64,000 bases of DNA from Chryseobacterium jejuense (GCF_017877355.1 NZ_JAGIPR010000002.1:124001-188000); one strand, 5' to 3'; numbered from the stretch's first letter, positions 44,133 to 53,536 are shown. The notes: generated by a model from the letters alone, not told the origin. Made by a program: numbers and translations.

Positions 44133-45230
44133 ATGAATAGAATAATAAAATACCTGTTAAGCTTTTTATTTTTTACCCAGATTTCGTGTCAGGAAAAAAA
44201 GGACCATAAAAAAACAGTAACAATGACAAAATATGAGTGGACTGAAGGGACTTCTGCTCCTTTAGGATATCCGATGGAAGTGTATAAAGGAGGAATAGAA
44301 TGTGAAGGAGGAGAATGGGTAGGACTGGACATCGGGTTATCACCGGGAGGAAATACCTGGGGAACCATCAATAATGGAATGGGAAGTAGTTTTAAAGGTA
44401 TTCCTACTCGTCTTGACTTTATCTGGATGTCGTATATGGAAAATCAGTTCTATATGATCGATAGTCAGATAGACACTGGAAAAATAAAAGAATATTTCAG
44501 TAAAGGATATGATATTAAAGCGAGCAATGGAAGTGGAAATATAAAGCATTTAAACTACAGTAAGATAGGCATAGGAATGGCTCCCGGAGGAATCGTTGTA
44601 GTGTGGGTAGCCGGTGTAGGGATGCAGAAAGAAATAGGAAGATATCTTGGGAAAAAAATAACCATTCCTGAATCGGAAATAGCTAAGCTGGACAGTCATG
44701 AGGACCGTTTTTTCAGAGATGATTATCTACAGGAAATTCATACCAGTGAAAAAAATGTTCCTTTAAAAATACAACAGGAAAACAAGGGGAAACCTATCCC
44801 TTTTGGCCTATGGGACTCTTATAGGATTCTGTATAACTGGAAACCTGCCTTCGAACTTCCGGAGAAAGGGAAACTCAATCCTCTGTCAGATGTAGGAATG
44901 ACAATGATCAACGGTGAAATGGATCAGCTGGATTTTTCTAAAAACTCTCCTGGAGATAACGGACCTAAGGCGATACCTCAATCCTTTTCTTTTTCTGTAG
45001 TGGATGCTGGAGATACAAGATATGGAGCCGGTTGTAAACTTAATGAGAAGTCTGCTTTTGAAGCATTTTCAAAAGTTTTTGGAAGTGATCCGAAGTCTAC
45101 GAAGGCCAGCCTGGTGATTAAAATAAACGAATCATACAGCTTTTTTACCGTACTGCTGAAAGGTGAAAACGGAAAAGAAGCTTTTATTAAGACAGAAAAT
45201 CTGGAAATGTTTAAATCCAGAAAGAAATAA
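44133..45230 (+). CDS. DUF2931-like lipoprotein, candidate immunity protein
   Basis: 365 residues from ATG 44133 (GTG at 44124 possible). It has a lipoprotein signal (FLFFTQISCQEKK, Cys at about 19). TKYEWTEGTSAPLGYPMEVY and the EGGEWVGLDIGLSPGGNTWG block are of the DUF2931 type. The gene lies between vgrG and the phospholipase effector gene, 58 nt after vgrG. Known fact: DUF2931 proteins are often found with secreted toxins. A periplasmic lipoprotein next to a phospholipase effector would fit an immunity protein; this is inference. Confidence 0.78.
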   Translation: MNRIIKYLLSFLFFTQISCQEKKDHKKTVTMTKYEWTEGTSAPLGYPMEVYKGGIECEGGEWVGLDIGLSPGGNTWGTINNGMGSSFKGIPTRLDFIWMSYMENQFYMIDSQIDTGKIKEYFSKGYDIKASNGSGNIKHLNYSKIGIGMAPGGIVVVWVAGVGMQKEIGRYLGKKITIPESEIAKLDSHEDRFFRDDYLQEIHTSEKNVPLKIQQENKGKPIPFGLWDSYRILYNWKPAFELPEKGKLNPLSDVGMTMINGEMDQLDFSKNSPGDNGPKAIPQSFSFSVVDAGDTRYGAGCKLNEKSAFEAFSKVFGSDPKSTKASLVIKINESYSFFTVLLKGENGKEAFIKTENLEMFKSRKK

Positions 45231-45260
45231 TGCATATCGAACTATAATTAAATATTGATT

Positions 45261-47081
45261 ATGGGAAAAACATTTGTATATAATACCGGAAATTCTTCCC
45301 CTCCGATTGATGAAATACATCTGGAGATAGGTGTTTTCTTTGATGGTACCCTTAATAGCCTTAAGAATACTGAAATGAGGGAGAAATATAGAGATGGTAA
45401 GAATAAAATCGAAAGTAAAGATACTGATGCTGAAGTTCTGATCAAAGAAGAAGCTATCAAGAAAACTACTGAGGAACAGGAAAAGCAGTATGAAGGATTG
45501 AAAAACAAAGACATCTCTGAAGGGGATAAAGAGTCCGACCGTTTTCTTAAGGCAAGTCACAGAGGATGGCTGGACAAACAAGGAGTGGATAATAGCTATA
45601 GTAATGATTATACCAATGTAGCAAGAATGTATAAATGTTCCCAAAGGGACGAATATGGGGTATACGTAGAAGGGATAGGAACATTGGATGGGCGCAGAGA
45701 TGTAGATGACGGCTTTCAATATGGATCCGGGCAGACCGGAGTAAGGGGGAAAGTGAGAAAAGGCTGTGAAATGGTGGCAGACAGAATTGATGCCCTTAAG
45801 AAAAAATATTCTCCGGAAAAGATGCTCACTAAAATTACCATTGATACTTTCGGATTCAGCCGTGGTGCCGCTGCAGCCAGAAATTTTTCTTATGAAATCA
45901 ATGGAAGAAAAAGGCCCCAAGATGTAGAAATCAAGAAAAAAATAAAATTTGCAGGGTACAGAGAAAGCCAGTCGTATGGAAATGATGGCCTGATTGCTGA
46001 GTATAAAGATATTTGGATAGATAAAGATAAAACAGAAGTAAATCCGGCTTATCTTGTAGATGGTAAGCTTCCTAAATTCGGTTTTTTAGGTTACTATCTT
46101 TTAAGCAAGGAAATTCTGACCAAAGAAGAATTGGAGGAATTAGAATTGGATGTCCGGTTTATAGGAGTTTATGATACGGTTTCCTCTTATGAGGAGTTTG
46201 GAGATATGGGTGCATTGGAAAGAGTGGGGTACCGAGGTCCTTTGCATGCTACATTTGGATCTCAACATAATTTCGGAGATGACAGTGAGCAGCTTCAGCT
46301 CAAAAACCCGGGACCTTATTATAAAGCCGTTCACTTTACGGCGATGGATGAACATCGTGAAAATTTTTCACTAACCAGATTTCCGGGAAGCGTTGAGAAA
46401 GACTTCCCAGGAGTACATTGTGATATTGGTGGGGCCTATGAAAACGGAACAGAAACCGTAGACGAAATAGAAGTCGCGGATAAACATCCTGGGATAGGAT
46501 TCAATTCTTATAGTTCCTGGAATGCCCTGAAAAGGCTGGAGGAGAGAATGCAGGAAATTAAAGCTGGACATTGGTATCATGATGGTCAGATCAGTATAAA
46601 AAAAGAAAGTCATTTATGGATTTTCCAGTATCATAAAATAAGAGGAGTCCGTTTTCTTAGAAAAGAATACAGTTATATTCCGCTTCAGTTTATGGAAAAA
46701 CATGGGATAGGTTATTATAATCATCAAATCATAATAAAAACCGATACTACTTATTCTATTAAGGGTGATGAGCATCTGCCGGCTGCAAAAAATCATCTGG
46801 AAAATTACGTATTTGGAGATGGAAAACCATGGCATTTTATCAAGGATGAGGATCTTGGAAAAGAAGCTGCCAGATTAAATGCTGAAGCAGCTTTGGAATC
46901 TCCGACTTATGGTAAAGATAAAGATGGAAACCGGATCGTCAATCTTCCAGCGGTGCAGGTTACTTCACAACGCTGGCAGGATTTACTGAGAACATTAAGG
47001 AATAAGTACCTTCATTGGTCGGCTAATAGAGACTGGATGGGAATGGATCCCAATAATGATTATCAAAGAAGGATATATTAG
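45261..47081 (+). CDS. Tle1-like T6SS phospholipase effector (DUF2235)
   Basis: 606 residues from ATG 45261. The DUF2235 alpha/beta-hydrolase fold begins at IGVFFDGTLNSLKNT and has the GxSxG nucleophile GFSRG (Ser200 in DTFGFSRGAAAARNF), Asp305 (IGVYDTVSSY) and His386 (PGVHCDIGGAY), a full Ser-Asp-His triad. DUF2235 proteins at T6SS loci are type VI lipase effectors (Tle1 group) that cut membrane phospholipids of target cells. Residues 60-105 form a charged insertion not needed for catalysis. The C-terminal 100 residues are unassigned and could dock the spike. It lies downstream of vgrG and the DUF2931 lipoprotein gene. Confidence 0.88.
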   Translation: MGKTFVYNTGNSSPPIDEIHLEIGVFFDGTLNSLKNTEMREKYRDGKNKIESKDTDAEVLIKEEAIKKTTEEQEKQYEGLKNKDISEGDKESDRFLKASHRGWLDKQGVDNSYSNDYTNVARMYKCSQRDEYGVYVEGIGTLDGRRDVDDGFQYGSGQTGVRGKVRKGCEMVADRIDALKKKYSPEKMLTKITIDTFGFSRGAAAARNFSYEINGRKRPQDVEIKKKIKFAGYRESQSYGNDGLIAEYKDIWIDKDKTEVNPAYLVDGKLPKFGFLGYYLLSKEILTKEELEELELDVRFIGVYDTVSSYEEFGDMGALERVGYRGPLHATFGSQHNFGDDSEQLQLKNPGPYYKAVHFTAMDEHRENFSLTRFPGSVEKDFPGVHCDIGGAYENGTETVDEIEVADKHPGIGFNSYSSWNALKRLEERMQEIKAGHWYHDGQISIKKESHLWIFQYHKIRGVRFLRKEYSYIPLQFMEKHGIGYYNHQIIIKTDTTYSIKGDEHLPAAKNHLENYVFGDGKPWHFIKDEDLGKEAARLNAEAALESPTYGKDKDGNRIVNLPAVQVTSQRWQDLLRTLRNKYLHWSANRDWMGMDPNNDYQRRIY

Positions 47082-47083
47082 GT

Positions 47084-47788
47084 ATGGCAGCAAACGTATT
47101 GCAAAATCTTCATCAGAAAACTTATCGGTTGGAGACCATTGTTACAGAGTGGAAAAATCCGGTGTACTCCACCCGGAAAAGCTATGCCAGAGAAGTTGAG
47201 GTTTATTATTATGGAAAAATAAAAGGAGAGCATGACTTTCAGGTTCTGGTTACCCATTTCGATTTTTCTGAAGAAGAAGGAACGATGGATAAATTTTTAA
47301 AAAAGATCAGCTATTTATTTGATGAAATAGAATGTAGGGTAGATGACGAAGGAAATATTACAACGATAGATAATTTGCTTTTCTTACGATTAAGATGGAC
47401 AAAAATTCAGGCAGATTTGTCTGAAACCCATAAAGGAGATGCTGTAGACCGTTATTTCAGCCAGATCAGTGATCTGCTGGAAGATGAAACAAAGCTGATT
47501 GATTTTCTGGGAAGTTATCAGATGTTTGGATTGTTGTTTAATGGCCTGTTACAGGCATTTGATGCCAAAAAGAAAAGAGAATCTCCGGAAGGGTTTACAG
47601 AGATCATGACACCAGTGAAAGAAGGTAATAAAATGAGTTTAAAGATCTCTGCTGAAAATCTTGAACAGACAGATACCGATGACTTCAGGGGGCTATTTGT
47701 AAGCAGAGAAGACCAGCTTGAAGAAGGATTTATAGAAGTCAGAAAAAACAATTTCCATTTAAAACATTCATTATTATGGGTAGGGTAA
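47084..47788 (+). CDS. Unknown protein between the two T6SS effector genes
   Basis: 234 residues, no signal peptide, acidic, mostly helical after about residue 80. No family recognised. It starts 2 nt after the phospholipase gene and overlaps the start of the PAAR-like effector gene by 13 nt, so all three are tightly coupled. A cytoplasmic protein in this place could be an effector adaptor/chaperone or a partner in spike loading; this is inference from position. The VLVTHFDFSEEEGTMDKFLK segment is well formed and the codon use matches neighbours, so it is a real gene. Confidence 0.8.
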   Translation: MAANVLQNLHQKTYRLETIVTEWKNPVYSTRKSYAREVEVYYYGKIKGEHDFQVLVTHFDFSEEEGTMDKFLKKISYLFDEIECRVDDEGNITTIDNLLFLRLRWTKIQADLSETHKGDAVDRYFSQISDLLEDETKLIDFLGSYQMFGLLFNGLLQAFDAKKKRESPEGFTEIMTPVKEGNKMSLKISAENLEQTDTDDFRGLFVSREDQLEEGFIEVRKNNFHLKHSLLWVG

Positions 47789-49095
47789 ATAACGACGGAG
47801 ATAATACCGCTCCGGGAACTGTACCGGACAATGAGCAACAGAGGGAGGATAACAGAAGGAAGATGGATGATAAACGGGCGGAGGATGCTGAAAAAGAAAA
47901 AGCAGAAGCCGGCCTGAAAGTAGTCATCGATACAGCCACTTTGGAATGTACGCTATGCACCAATCCTAAAGGAATAATGGTTGTTAATTACAATACACCA
48001 ACCATTCAGGAAAAGAAAACAGCTACAATAAAGGAAAAAGGTCCTAAAAGCCTCGTGTTTACCGGGAACTGTCTAAAAAGTCCTAATGCTGCTCTGCCTT
48101 GTGCTTCTGTGATGAATGTAGGGGAATGGCAAAAAGTAGGTACCTATCTTTCCCAGGAGCAGCTTGTATTGTTGCAGCAAAGCACAATTCCCTGTAATTA
48201 CGGACAGATTGATATTAAAATTACTGATAGCGGACAAGTTCATCAGCCGGATAGTATCGAGGCAAAAGGAGCACCTGTTCCGGATCCGAAAACAAAAGAT
48301 AAGAAATGCTATTGCAACCGGGATTTTACTCCTGAGGAAATGAATGAGATTGTTATTGAGCTAAGAAAAGGAGAGATCACGAGCTACATTACCAGAAAAT
48401 CAGTAGAAATGGTAAATGGAGTTAAAAAGAAGGTATCCAAAAAAGTACCTTTCACAGTGTACGATCAACCCAATACCAAGGATTTGTTATTTGCCAATCA
48501 GTCTGATATAAAAAGAGCCGAACATTTATCTGTAGAAGATTCTTCCTATGAAAAAGTAACAGATATGATTAATAAGACTCTTAAAAAGTATAATATCAAT
48601 ACCTGTATCAGAAAAATTCATTTCATTTCACAGGCTTATCACGAATCACACAGATTCAGAGCCACATTTGAAGGGAGAACAAAAGATAATACACCATCCA
48701 ATTACAGAGGAGGGTATAATTTTCAGGGAAGAGGATTTATGCAGTTAACTCATGACGATACTTATGTAAAATATTACAATAAGGTAAATGGCACCAATGA
48801 AGACACTAAGAATAAGAAATTTTATACAGAGACCCTTGTTCCCTTTGCTTCGAAAGTAGCAACTAATCTTGAATATGCTTTTGATTCTGCGGGTTGGTTC
48901 TGGCAAAATGATGATAAAGTAAATGCAATTAATGTCAATATGAATGAAGCTGCTGATAAAGATGACACCTTGTATGTATCTCAGGGAATCAACGGTAGGG
49001 TAAAACATCCCAATGGTCTGGAAGAAAGAATCAAATATGTAGCTGATCTTAAAAAAATTATGAATTATGAAAACTGTATCAGTAAAAAGAAATAA
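47776..49095 (+). CDS. PAAR-like (DUF4280) protein with GH19 lysozyme-like toxin domain
   Basis: 439 residues, cytoplasmic start. A charged helix (about 15-45) leads into a DUF4280 PAAR-like domain (about 56-158) with its cysteines (LECTLCTNPKG, CASVMNVGEW, PCNYG), which would cap the VgrG tip. A linker (about 160-240) has CYCNRDFTPEEM. The C-terminal domain (about 245-432) is GH19 chitinase/endolysin-like: ISQAYHESHRF with Glu290 as catalytic candidate and YNFQGRGFMQLTH. GH19 enzymes at phage and T6SS loci cut peptidoglycan, so this is probably a wall-degrading effector carried at the spike tip. A small secreted protein overlaps its end and could give immunity. Confidence 0.85.
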   Translation: MGRVNNDGDNTAPGTVPDNEQQREDNRRKMDDKRAEDAEKEKAEAGLKVVIDTATLECTLCTNPKGIMVVNYNTPTIQEKKTATIKEKGPKSLVFTGNCLKSPNAALPCASVMNVGEWQKVGTYLSQEQLVLLQQSTIPCNYGQIDIKITDSGQVHQPDSIEAKGAPVPDPKTKDKKCYCNRDFTPEEMNEIVIELRKGEITSYITRKSVEMVNGVKKKVSKKVPFTVYDQPNTKDLLFANQSDIKRAEHLSVEDSSYEKVTDMINKTLKKYNINTCIRKIHFISQAYHESHRFRATFEGRTKDNTPSNYRGGYNFQGRGFMQLTHDDTYVKYYNKVNGTNEDTKNKKFYTETLVPFASKVATNLEYAFDSAGWFWQNDDKVNAINVNMNEAADKDDTLYVSQGINGRVKHPNGLEERIKYVADLKKIMNYENCISKKK

Positions 49096-49459
49096 AATGG
49101 TTTTTCTGTGGATCTTTATGTTCATGGGAGTGCTGGCTAATGCTCAGGAAATAAAGATTTGGGATAAGACATTGAAGGCTAATATCATTGCTCATCAGAA
49201 AGTAACTGATGACAGCACCTTTTTATCTATAGACAGGAAAGAGAATAAATGGCTGGCCCAAAATGTAAATATAAAAACAGTCAATTACTGGAGTCGTGCT
49301 CCAATAGAAGTAACTTCAGATGGTTGCGGAAAAAATACCTTAATCATCAAGCGAACCTTCTTGGGAAATAGCATTGTTGGGGATAGACTTTATTTCAAGA
49401 AAAACAAAGGGAGATATTATTTTAAGGTTCTTAAAGAATTTGAACAAAAAGCTGAATAA
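49067..49459 (+). CDS. Small secreted protein, candidate immunity to the GH19 effector
   Basis: 130 residues; the start at 49067 overlaps the effector gene by 29 nt. A signal peptide (FLWIFMFMGVLANAQ) is followed by a small beta-rich domain with one Cys (TSDGCGKN). ATG at 49097 is another possible start that keeps the signal peptide. Not recognised. A periplasmic protein translationally coupled to a peptidoglycan hydrolase effector is the expected form of an immunity protein; this is inference. Confidence 0.75.
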   Translation: MKTVSVKRNKMVFLWIFMFMGVLANAQEIKIWDKTLKANIIAHQKVTDDSTFLSIDRKENKWLAQNVNIKTVNYWSRAPIEVTSDGCGKNTLIIKRTFLGNSIVGDRLYFKKNKGRYYFKVLKEFEQKAE

Positions 49460-49488
49460 TAAAGATATACAGAAATAAGAATACAACC

Positions 49489-49926
49489 TTGAAAAAAAAT
49501 ATACTATTAATCCTATTGCAGTTATCTTCAATTGTTTTTTCTCAATCTGGAAAGAAACCTCCCGTCATTACTATATCCAAATTCTATAAGCTTGGTTTTA
49601 AAACATATGATAAAGAATTTAAAATGTATCAGAATCCTTTTATTTTAAATGGTCATAAAAAATATAAAATAGAAGGATATGGCAGTATGAATTATTCTGA
49701 GGGTGAATTGCTCGGAATTTCTCCTAATAAAAAATATATTGTACTGGATCATATTTCAAAAGGATATGCAGATGATGGAGTACATAAAAGACTCTATGAA
49801 AACTATTTGTGTGTAATTGTAGATGTTCCTAAGAAGAAAGTCGTCATGAATATGCAAAGCGATTGTAGTGGAGAATGGAATAAGAATAACCAATGGGTAA
49901 GTAACAATAATGTCATATTCCCATAA
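49489..49926 (+). CDS. Small secreted protein in the T6SS effector cluster
   Basis: 145 residues from a TTG start that gives a clean signal peptide (KKNILLILLQLSSIVFSQ). The mature part has KFYKLGFKTYDKEFKMYQNP and a C-terminal CSGEWNKNNQW. Not recognised. It follows the previous small secreted gene by 29 nt, and a related-looking broken gene follows it, so it may be a second immunity protein or an orphan immunity gene kept after loss of its effector. Confidence 0.65.
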   Translation: MKKNILLILLQLSSIVFSQSGKKPPVITISKFYKLGFKTYDKEFKMYQNPFILNGHKKYKIEGYGSMNYSEGELLGISPNKKYIVLDHISKGYADDGVHKRLYENYLCVIVDVPKKKVVMNMQSDCSGEWNKNNQWVSNNNVIFP

Positions 49927-50416
49927 GTACAATAGGTAGATTAATTTTCTCACTATTTTTAGCTGTATTTTTCCATGTGCAGGCTCAGAATATTGCCGGA
50001 AGTTATTTTCCTGTGGAATCCAAATGCCGGATTCATTTAAAGATCGATAAAAACAACCATTTCACCTTTATTATAAAAAAGAAAAAAAAAGATACAGGGA
50101 GTTACAAAACTTTCAAAAGAAGATCGGGTTCTCTATCAAGGTACAGGCGGAATGTTTAGTAATGATACGATTGATATGCAAAATTCAGGAAACACTATGA
50201 ATCCCTATCACCACTTTAAAGAGTGTGATGAGGTGTATATCCATTGGGCTAAAAAATCCATTTGAAATCTGTTCAGGAAACAATCCGGACCCCAATCAGG
50301 GAAATATTTTCAGTAAAGTTCCTTCAGAAAGATATTTTTCCCTGAATGGAGTAGATTATGTATTAAAAGCTTATACAACAACCATCCAGTTTATTATTTC
50401 ATTTACAAAAGTATAA
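49923..50416 (+). pseudogene. Broken small secreted protein gene with two poly-A frameshifts
   Basis: Three frames join into one protein. The first (from about 49923, no ATG or GTG start) reads a signal peptide RLIFSLFLAVFFHVQAQ, then GSYFPVESKCRIHLKIDKNN. The frame shifts at the 9-A run (50082-50090) to KLSKEDRVLYQGTGGMFSND, and again at the 6-A run (50251-50256) to NPFEICSGNNPDPNQGNIFS, ending at 50416. Both shifts are in the same direction. It belongs to the run of small secreted genes after the GH19 effector. Sequencing error at homopolymers is possible. Confidence 0.6.
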
Positions 50417-50747
50417 TTTTAAGCTTTTAGAACACTTTTAAAATAAGCTCTTGATGCTAAAAGGTATCAATTCAGGTTAGAGTATCCACTTTTAGGAAAA
50501 GTAGAAAATTGATATTAAAATTTTAATCAAGATGTGGTCTTTAAATGCAAATATTTCTAGATAATGATAAACTTATAATATTTAATTTAAAGTTTATTTC
50601 TAAGCTTGATTTTAATTTATATATTGCGCTTCGATTTTATATAATATGGAAAATACTTAACGAAAATTTAAAGAAAAATAAATTAATAGAGAAATAGTCT
50701 CCCAAATACGAATTTTTGTTTTCCTAATTCAATTCCTTCTTTTATTT
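50417..50747. other. AT-rich spacer before the second sensor kinase
   Basis: 331 nt with no credible frame. It should hold the promoter of the kinase-regulator operon, but no exact TAnnTTTG was found; ACGAATTTTTG (about 50707-50717) is the nearest. No 21-bp-spaced repeats like those at 1750 were seen. Confidence 0.4.
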
Positions 50748-52700
50748 ATGTATAAAACTAAACTACTAACTGTAACCACATTTCTATTTTTTATTTTTTC
50801 AAATATTTATGCTCAGGATAAAACTATTGATTCTTTGAAAAAAGAAATATTAAATTCTAAAATACATGATACCCTCAAACTCTCGAAAATAGCAAATCTG
50901 ATAGATCAAATACCTTCAAATAGTCATACATCCGATGTATTGACCAAGATGATGGGGGAAATTGCGTCCAAAAATTTAAAGAAGACCAACAGTAAGGATT
51001 TACAAATAAAATACACCCAGTACTTAGCAATTTATTACACTAACTTATCTTCAATGTATGAAGCCAAAAGAGATGTTGTAAAAACATTAGAGTATGCTGA
51101 TAAAAGTATAGCTCTTTTCAAATCAACCGGAGATTACTATGAAATGAATTATACCCTTGTAAATAAAGGTATATTCTATTCTCACATCAATGAATATGAA
51201 AAAGCAATATCATGTTTATTTACTGCACTGAAATATTTCGAGAAAGACAAAGACAAGAACCAGGAAGGAATTTCCTATGTAAATTCAGTAATGGGTACGG
51301 TTTATATTGACCAGGGAGAATATCTGAAAGCCATTGAATCCTTAAAAAAAACGGTTAATTACTTTGAAAAAAAGAAAAATCTGACGGGTAATGATAAATA
51401 CACTTTAAGTATGGTATATTCCAATTGTGGATCTTCCTATTTATTATTAAAAAAATACCCTGAAGCAGTATCTTATTTCAATAAAGCACTTGCCCTTTCC
51501 AAAGAACTTGGAGATTATGCGACTAGCAGTATTATTCTGAATAAATTAGCACAGGTAAAGATAGAGGAAAAAGAATTTGAGGAATCGGATTCGCTTTTAA
51601 GAAAAGCTCTGGAAACAGATAGTGGAGAATTGTCTAAGGCCAATACTTATATCAATTTAGGAGATCTGTATTACCGGAAAAAAGAATTTATCAAATCTCA
51701 ATCCTTTTTAGAAGAAGGATTTTCAATAAGTAAAAAAATTAACAATCTGCAACTTCAGGAAAAATCCTCAAACCTGTTATTTAAAGTTTATAAAGAAAAT
51801 AATAATTTTAAAAAAGCACTGGAAGTATATGAATTTCAGAATAAGCTACAGGACTCCAGTAATGTTGAAGCTTCTAAAAATGCATTGGCACAACAGCAAA
51901 TTAAATATGGTTTTCAAAAAAAGCAATTCAACCTGGAATTAAATGCGGAAAAGAAAACAGCAGCTAAAAACAACTGGTTGATTGCGCTTTCAGGAGCATT
52001 GTTACTGGTACTATTGGGCGGATATTTCTATTATCGTAATAATAGGCAGAAGCAAAAAATTACAATTCTTGAAAAAGACAGAATAAAACAGAAACTTTTA
52101 CTTTCTCAAATGAATCCGCATTTTATTTTCAATTCGATAGATAATATTCAGAGTCTTATTATCAATGGGAAAGAAACTGTTGCGGTATCTTATTTGAATA
52201 GTTTTTCCAAATTAACAAGGCAAATTCTGGAAAATTCTAATGAGAATTATATCTCGCTGCAAGAGGAAATTGACATGGTTGAAAATTACTTATCCATACA
52301 GCAGCTTCTTTATAATGACAGATTTAATTATAGTATAGATATTGTAAATGTGTCTGATACGGAGTCTTATTTTATCCCGCCAATGTTAACACAGCCGTTT
52401 ATAGAAAATGCTATTAAACACGGCATCAGAAATAAGGATGAAAAGGGAATGATCGAAATTGCTTTTTCTTTCAGTCAAGAGAAATTATTTTTTGAAATAA
52501 TAGATAACGGTTTAGGATTTAATGATGTGAAAAAACAGTCCGGTCATAAATCAATGGCAATGAAAATCACCAAAGAAAGATTACTGAATTATACCCAAAA
52601 TAAAGAATTTGAAGTACGATCAGAAAATAAAATTGACGCGGAAGGCAACATACAAGGCGCCAAAATTATATTTGAAATACCCTACATTCACGAAAACTAA
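50748..52700 (+). CDS. TPR-containing LytS-type sensor histidine kinase, second system
   Basis: 650 residues: signal peptide (to about 22, NIYAQ), periplasmic TPRs (about 70-385, e.g. GKEL-like ALKYFEKDKDKNQEGISYVN and YPEAVSYFNKALALSKELG), a membrane helix (about 406-424), a short coiled coil, then the PF06580 kinase domain with His458 in NPHFIFNSIDNIQ, N-box PFIENAIKHG and EIIDNGLGFND. It pairs with the LytTR regulator 6 nt downstream. Same architecture as the kinase at 1836, but a distant paralogue. What the periplasmic TPRs sense is unknown. Confidence 0.92.
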   Translation: MYKTKLLTVTTFLFFIFSNIYAQDKTIDSLKKEILNSKIHDTLKLSKIANLIDQIPSNSHTSDVLTKMMGEIASKNLKKTNSKDLQIKYTQYLAIYYTNLSSMYEAKRDVVKTLEYADKSIALFKSTGDYYEMNYTLVNKGIFYSHINEYEKAISCLFTALKYFEKDKDKNQEGISYVNSVMGTVYIDQGEYLKAIESLKKTVNYFEKKKNLTGNDKYTLSMVYSNCGSSYLLLKKYPEAVSYFNKALALSKELGDYATSSIILNKLAQVKIEEKEFEESDSLLRKALETDSGELSKANTYINLGDLYYRKKEFIKSQSFLEEGFSISKKINNLQLQEKSSNLLFKVYKENNNFKKALEVYEFQNKLQDSSNVEASKNALAQQQIKYGFQKKQFNLELNAEKKTAAKNNWLIALSGALLLVLLGGYFYYRNNRQKQKITILEKDRIKQKLLLSQMNPHFIFNSIDNIQSLIINGKETVAVSYLNSFSKLTRQILENSNENYISLQEEIDMVENYLSIQQLLYNDRFNYSIDIVNVSDTESYFIPPMLTQPFIENAIKHGIRNKDEKGMIEIAFSFSQEKLFFEIIDNGLGFNDVKKQSGHKSMAMKITKERLLNYTQNKEFEVRSENKIDAEGNIQGAKIIFEIPYIHEN

Positions 52701-52706
52701 TATACC

Positions 52707-53465
52707 ATGTTAAGAGCTATCGTAATTGATGATAACCAGGAAATCAGAAAGAAAAACTGTACTCTGATTAAAGCCAATTGTCCTAATATTACAATAATCG
52801 GACAGGCCGATTCTGTAGAATCAGGAGTCGAAATCATCAGACAGTTATCCCCCGATATTGTTTTTCTTGATATTGAGATGCCAGACGGTACCGGCTTTGA
52901 CCTGCTTCAAAAGCTAAGTCCCATTACTTTTAAAATAATTTTCATTACAGGGTATGAAGATTTTGCCATAAAAGCTTTCCGTTTTTCAGCTATCGATTAT
53001 TTATTAAAACCATTAAATGCCAATGAATTGGTGGAAGCTGTAAAAAAAGCTGAAGAAATATTGAGTAAAGATATTTTTGATATAAAACTCAATAATTTAT
53101 TTGCCAATCTTGAACGTCCGAAGAATCTTCAAAATTTAGTTCTTAAAACTGCTGATAAGATATATTCTGTTAATATCCAGGATATTGTAAACTGTGAGTC
53201 AGATAAAAACTATACTACTTTTTATTTCATTAATGCGCCTAAGCTGGTGGTTTCTACCAATTTAAAAGAATATGAAAACCTATTATCCCCATTTAATTTC
53301 TTTAGAACACACCAGTCACATTTAATCAATATGGCCTATTTCGATCACTATATCAAAACAGACGGCGGGAATACCATAGTGATGAAGAATAAGGTGGCAA
53401 TTCCGCTTTCGGTACGAAAAAAAGAGGACTTTCTTCTTTTGTTACAGAACCTTCAGGTTCAATGA
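52707..53465 (+). CDS. LytTR family response regulator, second system
   Basis: 252 residues. Receiver domain with Asp8/Asp9, phospho-acceptor Asp55 (FLDIEMPDG), Thr81 and Lys101 (LLKPLN). LytTR DNA-binding domain from about 145, with VNIQDIVNCESDKNYTTFYF and FFRTHQSHLINMAYF. Partner of the kinase that ends 6 nt upstream. The nearest likely target is the large surface protein gene downstream at 54227, but no repeat pair typical of LytTR sites was found there. Confidence 0.92.
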   Translation: MLRAIVIDDNQEIRKKNCTLIKANCPNITIIGQADSVESGVEIIRQLSPDIVFLDIEMPDGTGFDLLQKLSPITFKIIFITGYEDFAIKAFRFSAIDYLLKPLNANELVEAVKKAEEILSKDIFDIKLNNLFANLERPKNLQNLVLKTADKIYSVNIQDIVNCESDKNYTTFYFINAPKLVVSTNLKEYENLLSPFNFFRTHQSHLINMAYFDHYIKTDGGNTIVMKNKVAIPLSVRKKEDFLLLLQNLQVQ

Positions 53466-53506
53466 TTTTAAACAGATTTATTTAAAAAGCTAACGAATTT
53501 ATTATC

Positions 53507-53536
53507 AATTCCGGCAAATGTTCATTTGTCGGAATT
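53507..53536 (+). repeat. Strong hairpin after the second LytTR gene
   Basis: AATTCCGGCAAATG and CATTTGTCGGAATT form a 14-bp stem with one G-U pair and a 2-nt loop. No T-tract follows, so it may stabilise the 3' end more than terminate. Confidence 0.6.
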
